Source: Erinaceus europaeus (Eukaryota > Chordata > Mammalia > Eulipotyphla > Erinaceidae). Taken from it: 64,000 nt of DNA. The first letter of the stretch is position 1. Each line of letters begins with the position of its first letter. The DNA is taken from NCBI RefSeq assembly GCF_950295315.1, contig NC_080179.1, forward strand, positions 74,760,261 through 74,824,260, read 5' to 3'. Under the pieces are notes generated by a model, which had not been told where the DNA came from, did not search any database, and saw only the letters and a program-made list of their open reading frames with translations. Shown in pieces: positions 1 to 11,170 of this stretch. The translations under genes were made by a program, and so were the position numbers.

Positions 1-226
1 ATCATCGCCATTATACTAGAATTCTTTGTCTCCTGGTAGTTCTGAACCACAGTACTGTGACTGGGACCGAACTTGCCCCAATTCCTCACCTGCCTCAGTC
101 TCTGCTAGTCACATTGGCATCTCCTGGTCTGTGATAGGTCAATGATTTGTTCTAAGAGGAAAAGCAGGCAAACTGGCCTTGAGTACATTTCAGGACACAA
201 AATCTTCATCCACGGCCACAAAATTA

Positions 227-414
227 GGAGCCGGAGGTTGGCACACAATATGTTGCCATGACAAGGATCCAGGTTCAAACCCCTGGTCCATACCTGCAAG
301 CAGGAAGCCTCACAAGCAGTGCAGCAGTAATGCAGGCGTCTCCTGTCTTCTCTTTCTCTCCTTCTTGGTCTCCTTTATTTTTCTGCCTCGCACCCTCTAT
401 AAAAAAAAAAAAAA
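227..414 (+). mobile_element. S2-type SINE, old copy
   Basis: tRNA-like head, a B-box-like GGTTCAAACCCC, the CACAAGCAGTGCAGCAG block and a pyrimidine-rich middle are visible. The copy ends in a run of 14 A. It is diverged from younger S2 copies in this window. Confidence 0.8.
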
Positions 415-802
415 TCACCAGAAACAATAGAGGCAGGCACTGGTGACTATATATATATATCCCAATAATCTGATGTCTATAACACAGCTGCAATGAGGAG
501 AAAGTAAGTGAAGACTGACGGGGATGCTGGCATGGTGGGCTGGCAGCCTACATAAGCTCACTTGTTTTGTGTGCTACTTCAGCCCTCTATACAAGTGGCA
601 CAAAAACAAGCAAACATTACCTGAAAAAAGTTTTAGTTTTTCAGGACACTCTGAAACTTAATCATTGTTTGCCACAGCTTGAGGATAATTTACTCAAGAA
701 GAACCGTTCTTATTGGAGATTCACTTCACTGACAGCAAAGGAGCTTGTGGACTGTAACTCGCTGTACTCATCCTTCTTCCTTCCTTTATTTCTTCCTTCC
801 TT

Positions 803-876
803 TATTATTTTTTTTATTGGGTAGGAGAGAGAGATAGATGGGAAGAGAGAAAGAGAGACACTGACAGTCTGCTTCA
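803..876 (-). mobile_element. Truncated SINE, 3' half only
   Basis: Antisense SINE sequence (GGTAGGAGAGAGAGATAG through GACAGTCTGCTTCACT) lacks the tRNA-derived head. It stops where an L1-3E module begins, with a few shared bases (CACTCC), so a deletion or recombination joined the two repeats. Confidence 0.65.
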
Positions 877-1318
877 CTCCACACAATTCCCACCACCAGA
901 ACTCCGTATCCCACCCCCTCCCCTGATAGCTTTCCTATTCTCTATCCCTCTGGGAGTATGGACCCAGGGTCATTGTGGGATGCAGAAGGTGGAAGGTCTG
1001 GCTTCTGTAACTGCTTCCCCGCTGAACATGGGTGTTGACAGGTGGATCCATACTCCCAGCCTGCCTCTCTCTTTCCCTAGTGGGGCAGGGCTCTGGGAAG
1101 GTGGGGCTCTAGGACACATTGGTGGGGTCGTCTGTCCAGGGAAGTCTCATTGGCATCATGCTATCATCTGGAACCTGGTGGCTAAAAAAAGAGTTAACAC
1201 AGAAAGCCAAACAAATTGTTGACTAATCATGAACCTAAAGGCTGGAATAGTTCCTATGAAGAGTTGGGGGGTCTCCGTTTTGTAGACAGTAGTCCTATTT
1301 TAGTTACATTCCAAAGAA
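877..1318 (-). mobile_element. L1-3E module, antisense, 5'-truncated
   Basis: This matches the repeated 3' module (ACACAATTCCCACCACCAGA, then CTCTGGGAGTATGGACCCAG, then TTTCCCTAGTGGGGCAGGG). It lacks the last roughly 50 bases of the module, where it abuts a broken SINE, and ends at the ATTCCAAAG block. Confidence 0.85.
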
Positions 1319-2329
1319 GGCTCTGGTTTTCTATCTTGATATGTTTCACAGCAATTTCTTGTCAGAACCCAAATTAGAATCCAAGAATATGGACACTGAG
1401 CTCATGATTGGTCCTTACTGTCCACTTCATGATCAAGAACTTAACTGGGAGCAGAAATTCTAGCTCAATTTTTCTCTTTGGAAAACGTGATTCCAGAAGG
1501 TAGAACCTCAACACGCCATCCTGTTCTCTTCTCGCCCTGTGAGTGTGCCCTTAAATCTCAGCAACTCAGTCTCTCTACTGCAACCGACTCTTTCTTCCCA
1601 AACACACAGATGAGTGAATTGTTCAAGTGAGTCTAAGAGCATTTCTCTTTGGTCGTGGGTTGACAGTCCTTTCTCATTCTCCGCTACACAGCCTCAGCAT
1701 CTGTTGGTATATTGTGGGGATGGGGGTATCTTAGCTACAAAAGCTTTCAGAACTGTGAGAATCTTCAGAAAACCTTGAATACTTGACTTGGTTTGGGAAG
1801 GTGTAGGCTTCTCTTATTTGATTTCAGATGTAGAGGAGGAAACCAAGCTTTATGTTCTTTATATGCCTACATTTCCTTAAGACTCCACCAAATCCTCCCT
1901 GGCTGTGTTTCCTGAAGGCAGAGCTGCAGAGAAATGAAGACACAGTCATAAACACAAGGGCTCCTGGGGATACGCATGGCCCCCGGACTGCAGAGAAATA
2001 AATCGGCGTACTCGGCAGCTGCTTCCTCATTGCTATTCCAACATCCCTTCTGGACACATTTTCAAATAAAGTCAGGGGAGAGAAGGAGACAAACACCTCA
2101 TGCATATGCTCCCACGGGGCCCCCAAAATTGCTTAGCGGAAGAAGTTAGCTAGGTAAGAGGCTGGAGATCAATGTATCATGAATTTTAACTGCTACATTG
2201 GCTTCTCGTCTCAAATTCTTTTTTTATGGGGATTTGTACATTTGGGGGACATGTGGAGGGAAGGGTGAAAAAGAGCAGTGTTGCTCCACCCCACAAAAAA
2301 CTAGAGGTTGCTCACAACCCAGCTTCCCA
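1319..2329. other. No recognisable feature
   Basis: Mixed-composition sequence without a repeat I can name. The one frame near 100 codons (1824-2126, minus) has no recognisable motif and no splice context that I can defend. Confidence 0.5.
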
Positions 2330-2600
2330 TGAAAAGTATTTTCACAGGCTGGAGGGTTTGGATCAGCCTGCCAGTGCCTATCCCAGTGGGGAAGCAATAA
2401 CAGAAGTTAGGACCCCACCTTCTGCACCCCAAAAAGAATTTTGGTCCATATTCCCAGAAGGATAAACAGTAGGGAAATTTCCAACAGAGGGGATGGGAGA
2501 CAGAACTCTGTTGGTGGGAACTGTATGGAATCACAGCCCTATTATAATTCTACCCTTTATAGTCTTGTAAATCAATATTAAATCACTAAAAAAAATTAAA
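2330..2600 (+). mobile_element. Old L1 3' end, sense
   Basis: A diverged copy of the L1 3' end: GATCAGCCTGCCAGTGCC, CCCCACCTTCTGCACCCC, GAGGGGATGGGAGACAGAAC and the terminal TAAATCAATATTAAATCACTAA followed by A-rich sequence. Confidence 0.75.
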
Positions 2601-2770
2601 AGTAAGACAAAATAAAAATTGTTCTCATTTCATAAACATGCCAGCTGAGTAGTGCAATGAATTGTACATGGCATGATTCCTTTTACAATATTCTAGTCAG
2701 ACGGTCACTCAGCACCTGTTTCTGTTTCTAGAAATAGAAAGAAAAGAGTGAGTACTTTAAAAAAGTTAGC

Positions 2771-2905
2771 AGAGGGTTGAGGAGATAGCATAATGATTAT
2801 GGAAAAAGGCGTTAGTGCCCAAGGCTCCTCTATGACAGGTTCATTCACCAACACCATGATAAGCCAGAGCTGAGCATTGTTCGAGCTAAATAAATGAATA
2901 ATAAA
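2771..2905 (+). mobile_element. S3 SINE
   Basis: The block GAGGAGATAGCATAATGATT is followed by AAGCCAGAGCTGAGCATTG and an AAATAAATGAATAATAAA tail, the same layout as the antisense S3 copies near 19.5, 32.8 and 54.0 kb. Confidence 0.7.
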
Positions 2906-3219
2906 CTGATATATCATACATGAGTTATTCATTGGCAGTAAACTTCTCTGATTCTTTTCCAAGTAATTTTAAAGAGAGATTTGGAAATTGGAAAGGTAAC
3001 AAAAGATACAGAACCCTATTTGAAATGAATGTTTTTCTTTGTTAATTGATTTAACATTTGGTTTATAAGATTTCAGAAACACCGTTTCACAGAGTCATAT
3101 ACGTGTATGTATACAACTCACCACAACCGCCACCAAGTTCCTATACCATGACCACAGATGGAATTGTCTGCTTACCCCCTTTTCATGTGATAATCACTAA
3201 GAACTTAAGAACTTCTTTG

Positions 3220-3650
3220 CTGGGGAGGTGAAGCAGAAGCAGAAGAGGCTCCTTATTTGTGGGTTATCCGCATCTGCCCAAGCAGTTTTCTCTGGACTTG
3301 AGTGGGGCTGACTGCAGCTGCCACCTACAGTGGAGTCATCTCACCAGCCTCGTGGGATGCATTGGATCGACCTTCTCGTGGTGCATCCCGTGAGTCCCCA
3401 TTCATTGGGGAAACTGACGATCCTTCCTAGCCGACTGAATCCACATGGATCCCAGTCACTTTCAAAGCCAGCAACAAGCAGCTCCTGACAGCTTTCAACC
3501 TGACGCTGTTGACTGGCTACGGAAGAAGGGCAAACGCTAGAAGAAGAAGAACGAGCCTCGTCTGAGGTGCTTTTTGATTCCCACCTTCGGCTGCCTAGTG
3601 CCAAGGTCATTAGCGGTGTGGATACAGCCTGCTTCCTGGTTAAAAAGAGA
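3220..3650. other. CpG-richer unidentified block
   Basis: This stretch has clearly more CG dinucleotides than its neighbours (for example TGGATCGACC, CATCCCG, CTGACGCTG, GGCTACGG, AAACGC, GAGCCTCGTC, CTTCGGC). It ends near an A-rich run at 3645-3659. It could be an old retrocopy or part of an LTR. Frames on both strands are broken and I recognise no protein or RNA in it. Confidence 0.3.
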
Positions 3651-3753
3651 AAAAAAAACAGTCATCGGATTCTTCTTTCCTTTTGAAGGAAGAAATGGGC
3701 ATACAAGGCTTCACAGAGCCTGGATCAAGTTTAGATTGGAATTTCCCTCTAGT

Positions 3754-3927
3754 GGGTCAGGGGCAGCTCACCCCATGGAGAGTACACGTCACTGTGTATG
3801 AGGACCTGGGCTCGTGCTCCCAGCCCTCACATGCAAAGGGAAAGCTTCAGGAGCGGTGAAGCAGTGCTAAGAATGCTTCTTTTTCTCTTTCCTTTCCTCT
3901 CTGCTTCTTTCTGTCTCTAGCAGTAAA
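3754..3927 (+). mobile_element. S2-type SINE, old
   Basis: Head GGGTCAGGGGCAGCTCACC, then CCTGGGCTCG near the B-box position, then AAGCTTCAGGAGCGGTGAAGCA and the pyrimidine-rich middle. It leads into a purine-rich simple repeat. Confidence 0.7.
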
Positions 3928-4036
3928 AGAAGGAAAGAAAGAGAGAAGGGAAGGAAGGAAGGAAGGAAGGAAAGAAGGAAAGAAGGAAGGAAAAAAGAAA
4001 GAGAGAGAGAAAGAGAGAGGGAGAAAGAGAAATAAA
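3926..4036 (+). repeat. (GGAA/GAAA)n microsatellite
   Basis: Almost pure purine tract of GGAA, GAAA and GAGA units, apparently grown from the tail of the preceding SINE. Confidence 0.9.
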
Positions 4037-4220
4037 GGGCCTCCAGGACCTGTGAATCTGTCATGTTATTGAGCACACCTGTGCTTCTGATCTTTGTCTT
4101 CTTCTTTCTTTGTCTTTTAAATATGATGCCAAAGAATGAACCTGGGCCTCTATCATAGGTGATACCACTGAGAAACCTCTTTGGTTCAATTATTATTATT
4201 ATTTTAAATCTCCTCTCCTC

Positions 4221-4510
4221 TTATTTTTTAAATTTTTTATATTTATTTATCTTCCCTTTTGTTGCTTTTCATTATTGTAGTTATTATTGCTGTTGTTATT
4301 GATGTCGTTGTTGTTGGATAGGACAGAGAGAAATGGAGAGAGGAGGGGAAGACAGAGGGGGAGAGAAAGACAGACACCTGCAGACCTGCTTCACCGCCTG
4401 GGAAGCGACTCCCCTGCAGGTGAGGAGCCGGGGCTCGAACCGGGATCCTTCTTCGGGTCCTTGCGCTTTGTGCCAGGTGCGCTTAACCCGCTGCGCTACT
4501 GCCCGACTCC
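4221..4510 (-). mobile_element. S1 SINE, full length
   Basis: Antisense S1 complete from the AT-rich tail to the head (ending GCCCGACTCC). The B box reads GGGCTCGAACC on the plus strand. The purine-rich middle GGAGAGAGGAGGGGAAGACA is typical of the family. Confidence 0.93.
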
Positions 4511-4869
4511 TTCAATTTTTTTTTCTTCCAGGGTTATTCCCGGGGCTCGGTGCCTGCACCACGAATCCACTGCTCCTGGGGACAATTTTTCCCCTTTTGT
4601 TACCCTTGTTGTTTTTATCATTGTTGTGGTTATTATTATTGTTGTTGTTGTTGCTGTCGTTGGATAGGACAGAAAGAAACGGATAGAGGAGGGGAAGACA
4701 GAGAGGAGGAGAGAAAGACAGACACCTGCAGACCTGCTTCACTGCCTGTGACACGACTTCCCTGCAGGTGGGGAGCCAGGGGCTGGAGCCCGGGTCCTTT
4801 CTCTGGTCCTTGCGGTTTGCGCCACATACGCTTAACCTGCTGCGCTACCACCCAACTCCCTCAATTATT
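4511..4869 (-). mobile_element. S1-long SINE, full length
   Basis: Antisense S1-long with the extra 3' block (CCAGGGTTATTCCCGGGGCTC to CCACTGCTCCTGG in plus-strand reading). Flanks read CTCCTTCAATT and CTCCCTCAATT, a plausible 11-bp TSD with one change. It sits directly against the previous S1, so two antisense copies lie in tandem. Confidence 0.9.
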
Positions 4870-4931
4870 ATTTTTAAAGACAGAGACTGAAAAAGAAAAG
4901 AAAGAGAAGAGAGAGAAGGAGAAAGACAGAG

Positions 4932-5218
4932 GAGAGGGCTAGTCTTCAGTGCACCCAGCAGGGAGCACACAGGACCATGTGAGAGCACCAGGTTCAAGCC
5001 TCTGTTCCCCATCTACTAGGGGAAATTTCAAGGTGAGTCAGGACTTCAGGTGTTTCTCTCTCTCTTTCTCTCTCACTCTCTATCTTCCTCTTGCCTCACA
5101 ATTTCTCTCTGTCTCTATCAAAAGAAAAAGAGAGAAAGGGAAAAAGAAAAAAAAAAGACCAACAGAAGCTGTGGATTCCTTCTGTAGGCATCAAGCCCCA
5201 GTAATAACCCTGGGAGTA
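4932..5218 (+). mobile_element. S2/S1-long-like SINE, diverged
   Basis: Sense SINE with AGGTTCAAGCCTC as B box, an expanded CT-rich middle, an A-rich interruption and the terminal CCAGTAATAACCCTGGGAG block of the long subfamily. Confidence 0.75.
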
Positions 5219-5805
5219 ATAAGGGGGGCGCAGAGGGGGCTGAAGATGGCAAGACACCATTCCACCAGCCATAGAGATCCACCAGTCTTTGCCTTCCTGG
5301 TTTCACATGGCGCTTGGGATTAAACCCTGGACCCCAGGGACAGGAAGCATTTGCTGTGTCCCTCCCATATGATAATGGTTATACTTATGTGCTTTGCTAA
5401 TTTATCAACATAATGTTGAAGTTGCAGGATCTCTCAAAGTCAAGAGTAAACTTCACCCAAGAATTTTGCAGTGAAAAGACTTCCCACAAAGGATAATCCA
5501 AGCCTAAATAGTTTCCGAGATGGGTTCTGCCAACTACTTAAGGAAGCAATGCCAGACTTACACAAATTCTTTCACTTGATAGGAGAAAGGCATCAGGATA
5601 AGGAATAAGGAATGAGGAAGTTTCACATGAGATGTAGTCTTGAAAGCATCTGTGTTTGTGGAACACTGGGTTTACTTTTTTATCCTTTTAACATCCACAT
5701 CTTTGTACCACTTTTAATTATGAGCAACAAATTATGATTACACTAGATTTATTGGTAAGATATGTGCATGTCACAAATGGTGAGAAATAAGTCTGACAAA
5801 GCTTG
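5219..5805. other. No clear feature
   Basis: Possible decayed SINE pieces lie near 5290-5350 (GGATTAAACCCTGGACCCC resembles an antisense B-box region). The remainder is AT-rich and unassigned. Confidence 0.4.
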
Positions 5806-5989
5806 GGAGTCTTCTTTCTTTTTTTTTTTTTTTAAGATTTTATTGATTTATTCATGAAGATAGGAGAGAGAAAGAACCAGACATCACTCTGGTACATGTG
5901 CTGCCAGGGACTGAATTTAGGACCTCATGCTTGAGAATCCAATGCTTTATCCACTGCACCGCCTCCCAGACCACAGGAGTCATCTTTCT
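5806..5989 (-). mobile_element. S4 SINE with TSD
   Basis: Antisense S4 runs from the T-rich tail to CCACTGCACCGCCTCCCAGA. Flanks GGAGTCTTCTTTCT (5806) and GGAGTCATCTTTCT (5976) form a 14-bp TSD with one mismatch, so this is a complete L1-mediated insertion. Confidence 0.9.
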
Positions 5990-6239
5990 CAGTGAGATTT
6001 CCAGATTCTCAGTGATGCCCAACTTCTCTCTTGATACAACAGCCCACATATAGCTCGGTGATCACAGGGTGACTGCCCCTTGAGATGCTCAAAAGGAGAC
6101 TTTGATACTTCTACCAACTCTGGGTTCCAAGTTCTATCTGAGGTAGATTCAGCCAGGCCACATTTGTCATCTACCCTTTCGAGACATGTGGCTCAGTGTC
6201 CAGAAACCAAAAATATTTGCACTAAGAACTAAGTTTTGT

Positions 6240-6660
6240 GACTGTGGGCGATCTGCTTCAATTTATAGCGATCCTAAACATACAGCCAAAGGACACGAGA
6301 ACACTGATTCGAAGGAAAGTGTGCACTCCTGTACTCAGAGCTGCATTACTCACAACAGCCATGGAGCGAGTAGAAGCTATCTCCCCCTTCCCTCTCAATT
6401 TCTCTTTGTCTCTATGCAAAACAAGCAAAATTACAGAGAGATAGCTCTACACCACCAGAGTTCTGTGTCCTCCCCTCTCAACTGATAACCTTAGTAGTGG
6501 ATGACCATAGGGAGATGTTTGAATGAAGAAGTTATAAGGCATATATTCAATGGAAAGCTACACTGAAATTTTAAAAGTTTGGAACAAAAGAAATAGAATT
6601 GGATGTTAGTAAAGTATTATAGGTAAAGGCATGAAGGGCTGTTAGTAGATGGTTTTGCTC
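6240..6660 (+). mobile_element. Ancient L1 3' end (L1M-like), interrupted
   Basis: The phrases GCTGCATTACTCACAACAGCC and ATATTCAATGGAAAGCTACA resemble the 3' region of old mammalian L1s. Between about 6361 and 6490 the element holds a short SINE 3' fragment and an L1-3E-like fragment. Heavily decayed. Confidence 0.45.
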
Positions 6661-6674
6661 ATCTGTGAAATATA

Positions 6675-7432
6675 GGGATTTTTTAAATTTTTATTTATAA
6701 AATAGAAATATTAAGACTATAGGGTAAGAAGGGTACATTGCCACACAATGCCCAACCCCCAGAGCTCCATATCCAATCCCCTGCCTTGATAACTTTCCTA
6801 TTCTTTATCCCTCTGGGAGTATAGACCCAGGGTCATTGTGGGATGCAGAAGGTGGAAGGTCTGGCTGCTGTCATTGCTTTCCCACTGAACATGGGCACTG
6901 ACAGGTCGATCCATACTTCCAGCCTGTCTCTCTTTCCCTAGTGGGGCAGGGCTCTGGGGAAGCAGGGCTCCAGTGCCGGGCTAGGATAGCTTTACAGACA
7001 GGAGAGAGACCACCAGGGACTCATGGCTGAGCTGGGACGCAGTTCAATCTTTATGGATGAGTGAGGGGAAATGCAGTTCTATCTAGCTAGCTCTAATCAC
7101 AATCCTGTCCTATATATATATATATATCTCCCGAGGCAGAAGTGTCAGGAAGAGGAAGTACGTAGGATAGGGGATGGGGAGAAGGAAAAAGCCTAGAACC
7201 AGTAGGGATTAAACAAATGCCCTGCAGGCAGGGCGGTTCCCAGGTAACACAATGATTATGTAAATAGACCACAGATTAAGCAGTGCAACAGAAGAGGTTT
7301 TAGAAGCAAAATTTAGAAGCAGACCAACACTCCAGCACACATTGGTGGGGTTGTCTGCCCAGGTTTGGCATCACGCTAGCATCTGGAACCTGGTGGCTGA
7401 AAAAGAGTTAAGATATAAAGCAGAAAAAATAA
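6675..7432 (-). mobile_element. L1-3E module split by a solo LTR
   Basis: Antisense L1-3E from its TTTTTATTTATAAAAT terminus to the GAGTTAAGATATAAAGCAG block. It is continuous if 6974-7329 plus one copy of the CTCCAG duplication are removed. The L1 piece is therefore older than the LTR. Confidence 0.88.
6974..7329 (-). mobile_element. Solo LTR of an endogenous retrovirus
   Basis: A 356-bp insertion bounded by TG...CA is flanked by the perfect 6-bp duplication CTCCAG (6968-6973 and 7330-7335). In minus orientation it starts TGTTGGTCTGC. It carries a TATA-rich run at about 7109-7126 and an imperfect polyadenylation signal (CCATAAAG) further on. The block ATGATTATGTAAATAGACCACA is shared with the LTR at 46791-47165, so both belong to one family. 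A 6-bp TSD and the tRNA-Lys primer site of its relative fit class II (ERVK-like) elements. No internal retroviral sequence remains, consistent with LTR-LTR recombination. Confidence 0.85.
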
Positions 7433-7600
7433 TATAAGATTTGTAGCACGTGAAAGAAGAGAAAGAAAGGTGAGGTGGGGGCGGGGCAGGGTGGAGCGAG
7501 AAGAGAGTAAAAAATTAGGAGTAGCTCAACCGGCAACACTGTCTCTAAGACTTTGTGACAACTGTGGAGTAACATTGTTATTGTTATTGTTGAAGACTGG

Positions 7601-7692
7601 GAGCACAGAACTTTGGTGGTAAGTGCAATGTGGAATTATACCTCTGTAATCTTATAATCTTATAAGCCATTATTAAATCACTAATTAAAATA
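7601..7692 (+). mobile_element. L1-tail fragment
   Basis: GAGCACAGAACTTTGGTGGT through AAGCCATTATTAAATCACTAA is the old L1 terminus without any upstream module. Confidence 0.7.
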
Positions 7693-7785
7693 GAAAAATA
7701 ATAGTAATAAATTTACAGTGACATAATTCCTGATTTTTTTCCCAGAATAATATTAATATCCACTGCTATGGTTATAAGTTGTGAG

Positions 7786-7832
7786 GGGAGGACACAGAAC
7801 TTTGGTAGTGTAGAACTATACCTCTGTAATTG
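7786..7832 (+). mobile_element. L1-tail fragment, short
   Basis: GGACACAGAACTTTGGTAGT and ACTATACCTCTGTAAT repeat part of the piece 185 bases upstream. It is cut off by the following SINE. Confidence 0.55.
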
Positions 7833-7835
7833 TGC

Positions 7836-8003
7836 TTATTCTGTATAGAGTCAGAGTGAAATTGAAAGCGAAGGAGGAGATAGGGAGTGAGAAAGAGAGA
7901 CACCTGCCGCACTGCTTTGCTACCTGATAAGCTTCCCTATGTAGGTGGGGACCAGAGGCTTGTACCCTGGCTCATGGTAACATGTGCTCCACTGGGTGCA
8001 ATG
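7836..8003 (-). mobile_element. S2-type SINE, old
   Basis: Antisense copy: purine-rich middle, GACACCTGCCGCACTGCTTTGC, a degraded B-box region (GCTTGTACCCTGG) and a head ending near CACTGGGTGC. Confidence 0.65.
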
Positions 8004-8999
8004 ACATACAGTCCTCCATGTAGTTTATGACCTTGTCCAACCACTAAATCACTAATAAGGACTTTTCTCTAACTAAAACCAGAAATAAATAGAGCCCACC
8101 TCTAGAGCTATTAGGAGTATTAAGTGAGAGAATGAAGTGAAACTCTTCACAAGTTCACAAATGCAATAAATATTTATGCTGCTCTTTCATTACATAGGCT
8201 ACTAGAATTGAATGTAACTCTCCTAACAAATTGAGGCCAAGAACATTCCTCTCATGATTTGATATGTAGCAGAAGTGAGATGATAGGAAGTAAATCCAGA
8301 TTTGATCCGTTTCTGGCAATCACAGGTCTGTATTAATTCATACTGAATTTTGAAAATGCTGAGAAATTTATTTTTTCATGCCAGTGATACTATAGTCCAC
8401 ATTCCACAGGATTTTTTAAATGTTAACTTATGCATATGGAGTAAAATTAAATATGTGACAGGATTCAGTGAAAATGAAGATGTCTTATTAGCTTTAAATC
8501 CCAAACTGTTATAATAATAGCTATCATTTGCTGCTGATTCTAATCTATTGTTATTAGATGATGTTTTAATCAATACTTAGTACATGAAACTTCATGGATG
8601 CATAAGAACATGTAGGCAAATTCTCAGTACTAAGAATGTAGATTGTAACTATTTCTTCAAACTCATTATAACCAATTTTAATTTTCACTAAAAGAAGGAA
8701 TATTGACTTTTTCCTTCATTCTCATCATGATAGCAAGTAATTGAAGTCTTTTCGTGTTTAAATCAGTAGAAATGATACCTTAGTATAGTTTTAGATTTCC
8801 TTTTCCCCACGGGGTGAAATTAAGTAATTTTTCAATTCTTCCTGTGTTTCTTTTTCTGTCAACATTCTTTGTTTTGTTTTGCATTCCATTCATATTTTTC
8901 TAGTGATTCATAAATTTACCTGTATACTATAAAGTTATTTTGCTAGTATTGCTACTTTACTTGACTTTTAGATAGACAATACATAAAAGGATTTTTATT
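8004..8999. other. AT-rich intergenic DNA
   Basis: Very AT-rich, with short broken frames on both strands. I see no gene, RNA or named repeat. Part may be older L1 sequence beyond recognition. Confidence 0.5.
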
Positions 9000-9683
9000 G
9001 TTTAGTAAGAATTTATTCTCCCAGAAAAATTCAATTAAATATTGTTATCAACTCTAGTCACTACATTTGGTCCTTAGCTGAAAGCGATATTGATGGCTAT
9101 TGCCCTACTCCACGATGCATTTTTATGCTTTCTATTTCTCTGAATTTGATTCTTTTTTATCATTTTATGAAGGAGGGTAACGGTGTACAGCACAGCTGTT
9201 GTTGACGCGAGTACAATTTCTCACCTCCTCGTGATAGGTGTCTGCAGAGAACTCTCACCCCCACTATGTGCCCCTCTACCATCATTCAGGAGGACCCTAA
9301 AGTCCTCCTCCCACCAGGCCCCTCTCTGTCCTTCCTCCCTCCCCAGAGTCCTTTGCTTTGATGCAATACACCAAACCCACTGGTACTCTAAAGTATATGG
9401 GGTTTCACTTGGTTTATTCCACTATTTCACTTAGCATGAGCTCCCCATGAATCAGCCATATTGGTGCAAACTACAGGATTTTCATGACTTAGAATTATTT
9501 ATTATACATAAATAACATACATGCTATGTATAGTAAAATTATGCATATATATATTATGTACATTATTACCTTTATACACTCATCCACAAGGGAATGCTCA
9601 AGTTGTTTCCACACCCTGTCTATTATGAAAAAAGGTACACTGAAAGAGAGAAGAAATACCTCTTCTCTGATATTCTAAAAATA

Positions 9684-9960
9684 TTTTTTTATTTATTTAC
9701 TCTTTTTTTATTGCCCTTGTTTTTTGTTGTTGTTGTAGTTATTGTTGTTGTTATTGATATTGTTGTTGTTGGATAAGACAGAAATGGAGAGAGGAGGGGA
9801 AGACAGAGAGAAGGCAAGAAAGACGCCTGCAGACCTGCTTCACCGCCTGTGAAGCCACTCCCCTGCAGGTGGGGAGCCGGGGGCTCGAACTGGGATCCTT
9901 CCGCCAGTCCTTGTGCTTTGTGTCACATGCACTTAACCCGCTGTGCTACCGCCTGACTCC
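9684..9960 (-). mobile_element. S1 SINE with TSD
   Basis: Full-length antisense S1. CTCTGATATTCTAAAAATA (9665-9683) and CTCTGATATTCTGTAAATA (9961-9979) form a 19-base TSD with two changes. The plus strand shows GGGGCTCGAACTGG at the B box. Confidence 0.93.
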
Positions 9961-10117
9961 CTCTGATATTCTGTAAATATTTCCTTTGGGCATATACTCA
10001 CACATAGAAATGCTAGATATTTTCATATATTTGACCTCCTTGTAATAATTGATCATATTATAGATAATAAATGCATAGGTTTATGCAAATATAATATGAA
10101 AAATGTCTTTCTCTTAC

Positions 10118-11170
10118 CAGGTTGATCCGTTGGGCTTGGTACCACCTGGACGCCACCATTCCTAATAGCCATGATTTGTTTGTTTGTTGTTTTGTTTGTT
10201 GTTTTGTTTGTTTTGCCTCCAGGGTTATTGCATCAGCAGGTCGATCCACATCAGCAGGGCATCAGCAGGTCGATCCACACTGCCAGAGCCTGTCTCTATT
10301 TTTCCCTAGTGGGACATGGATCTGGAGAGATGGGGTTCCAGGCCACATCGGGTGATGTTGTCTTACCCAGAGAAGTCAGGTTGGTGTCATGGTAGCAATT
10401 GCAACTTGATGGCTGAAAAGCATTAAGAAAGATATAAAGCAGAACAACTTGTTTGATAATCAGGAACTAAAGGCAAGAATATTGCTGAGGACGATTTGGG
10501 GGGTCTCCGTTTTGGGAGAAACTAGGAAGTCTACTTTAGGTATATTCCGAAAGGTTCATGACTTTACTAAATTTTGCCTGAGCCTGACAGCTGACATGCA
10601 GGTGGGCTAAAAGCATTATTTGGGGAGATGGTGTCAGAGTTGGAAATAGGAATAGAAAGCTGGATCAGGGCAGAGAGTAGCTCCCAAATATAGGAAAAGT
10701 ATATAAATACCGCTAACTGTAGATCCCTTCAATCTGACTTGGGGGCCATGTCTATACATATTCAGCACAGGAGCCTGTGTAACCTCTGCATCTCTGTAGG
10801 TCTGAGCCCACATTCCATGGTCACAGCTGGGAACATCCTCAATGAGGCCCCACTCATTTCAGGACCAGTCTTCCTCGAGGGGCAGAGTATACTGACCCAG
10901 GCTCCCTTCAGAGAGTGTGGTAATTTCTACCATTGTTGTTCTACATTGAAAGCAAGGTCCTGTAGAGGCCCACAAGAGGGTTTATGACGTGGTTCCTGGT
11001 GGAGATGAGAGTGATGGTGGAGAGAGGGATCTGTTAGAGGTCTAGGCCCGTCATGTCTATGTGAGAATCCCAGGATTCCCTAACTAGGGCCCTGGATGAT
11101 GGGGTCTCCTGGTAGTGACCAAAAGGGCCATCATTAAAGTGTACCAGTCTCTTGCCCTTCTCTAGCTTTG
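10118..11170 (-). mobile_element. L1-3E module, old, about 1 kb
   Basis: The antisense module covers much of the full 3' end: CTCCGTTTTGGGAGAAAC, GGTATATTCCGAAAGG, AAAGTATATAAATACC, the CTGAGCCCACATTCC block and GTGTACCAGTCTCTTGCCC. Its outer end is disturbed by TTTG/TTGT repeats (10165-10218), a short SINE scrap (CCTCCAGGGTTATTGC) and a local duplication of AGCAGGTCGATCCACA. Confidence 0.8.

Noticed and set aside
877..1318. L1-3E as an LTR (TATA-like motif, long non-coding repeat)
   Set aside because: Other copies show variable 5' truncation, an A-rich AATAAA end and 13-14 bp TSDs, which is LINE behaviour.
4287..4942. Overlapping frames of 117-130 codons
   Set aside because: They run through two antisense S1-type SINEs; the same residues recur at every S1 in the window.
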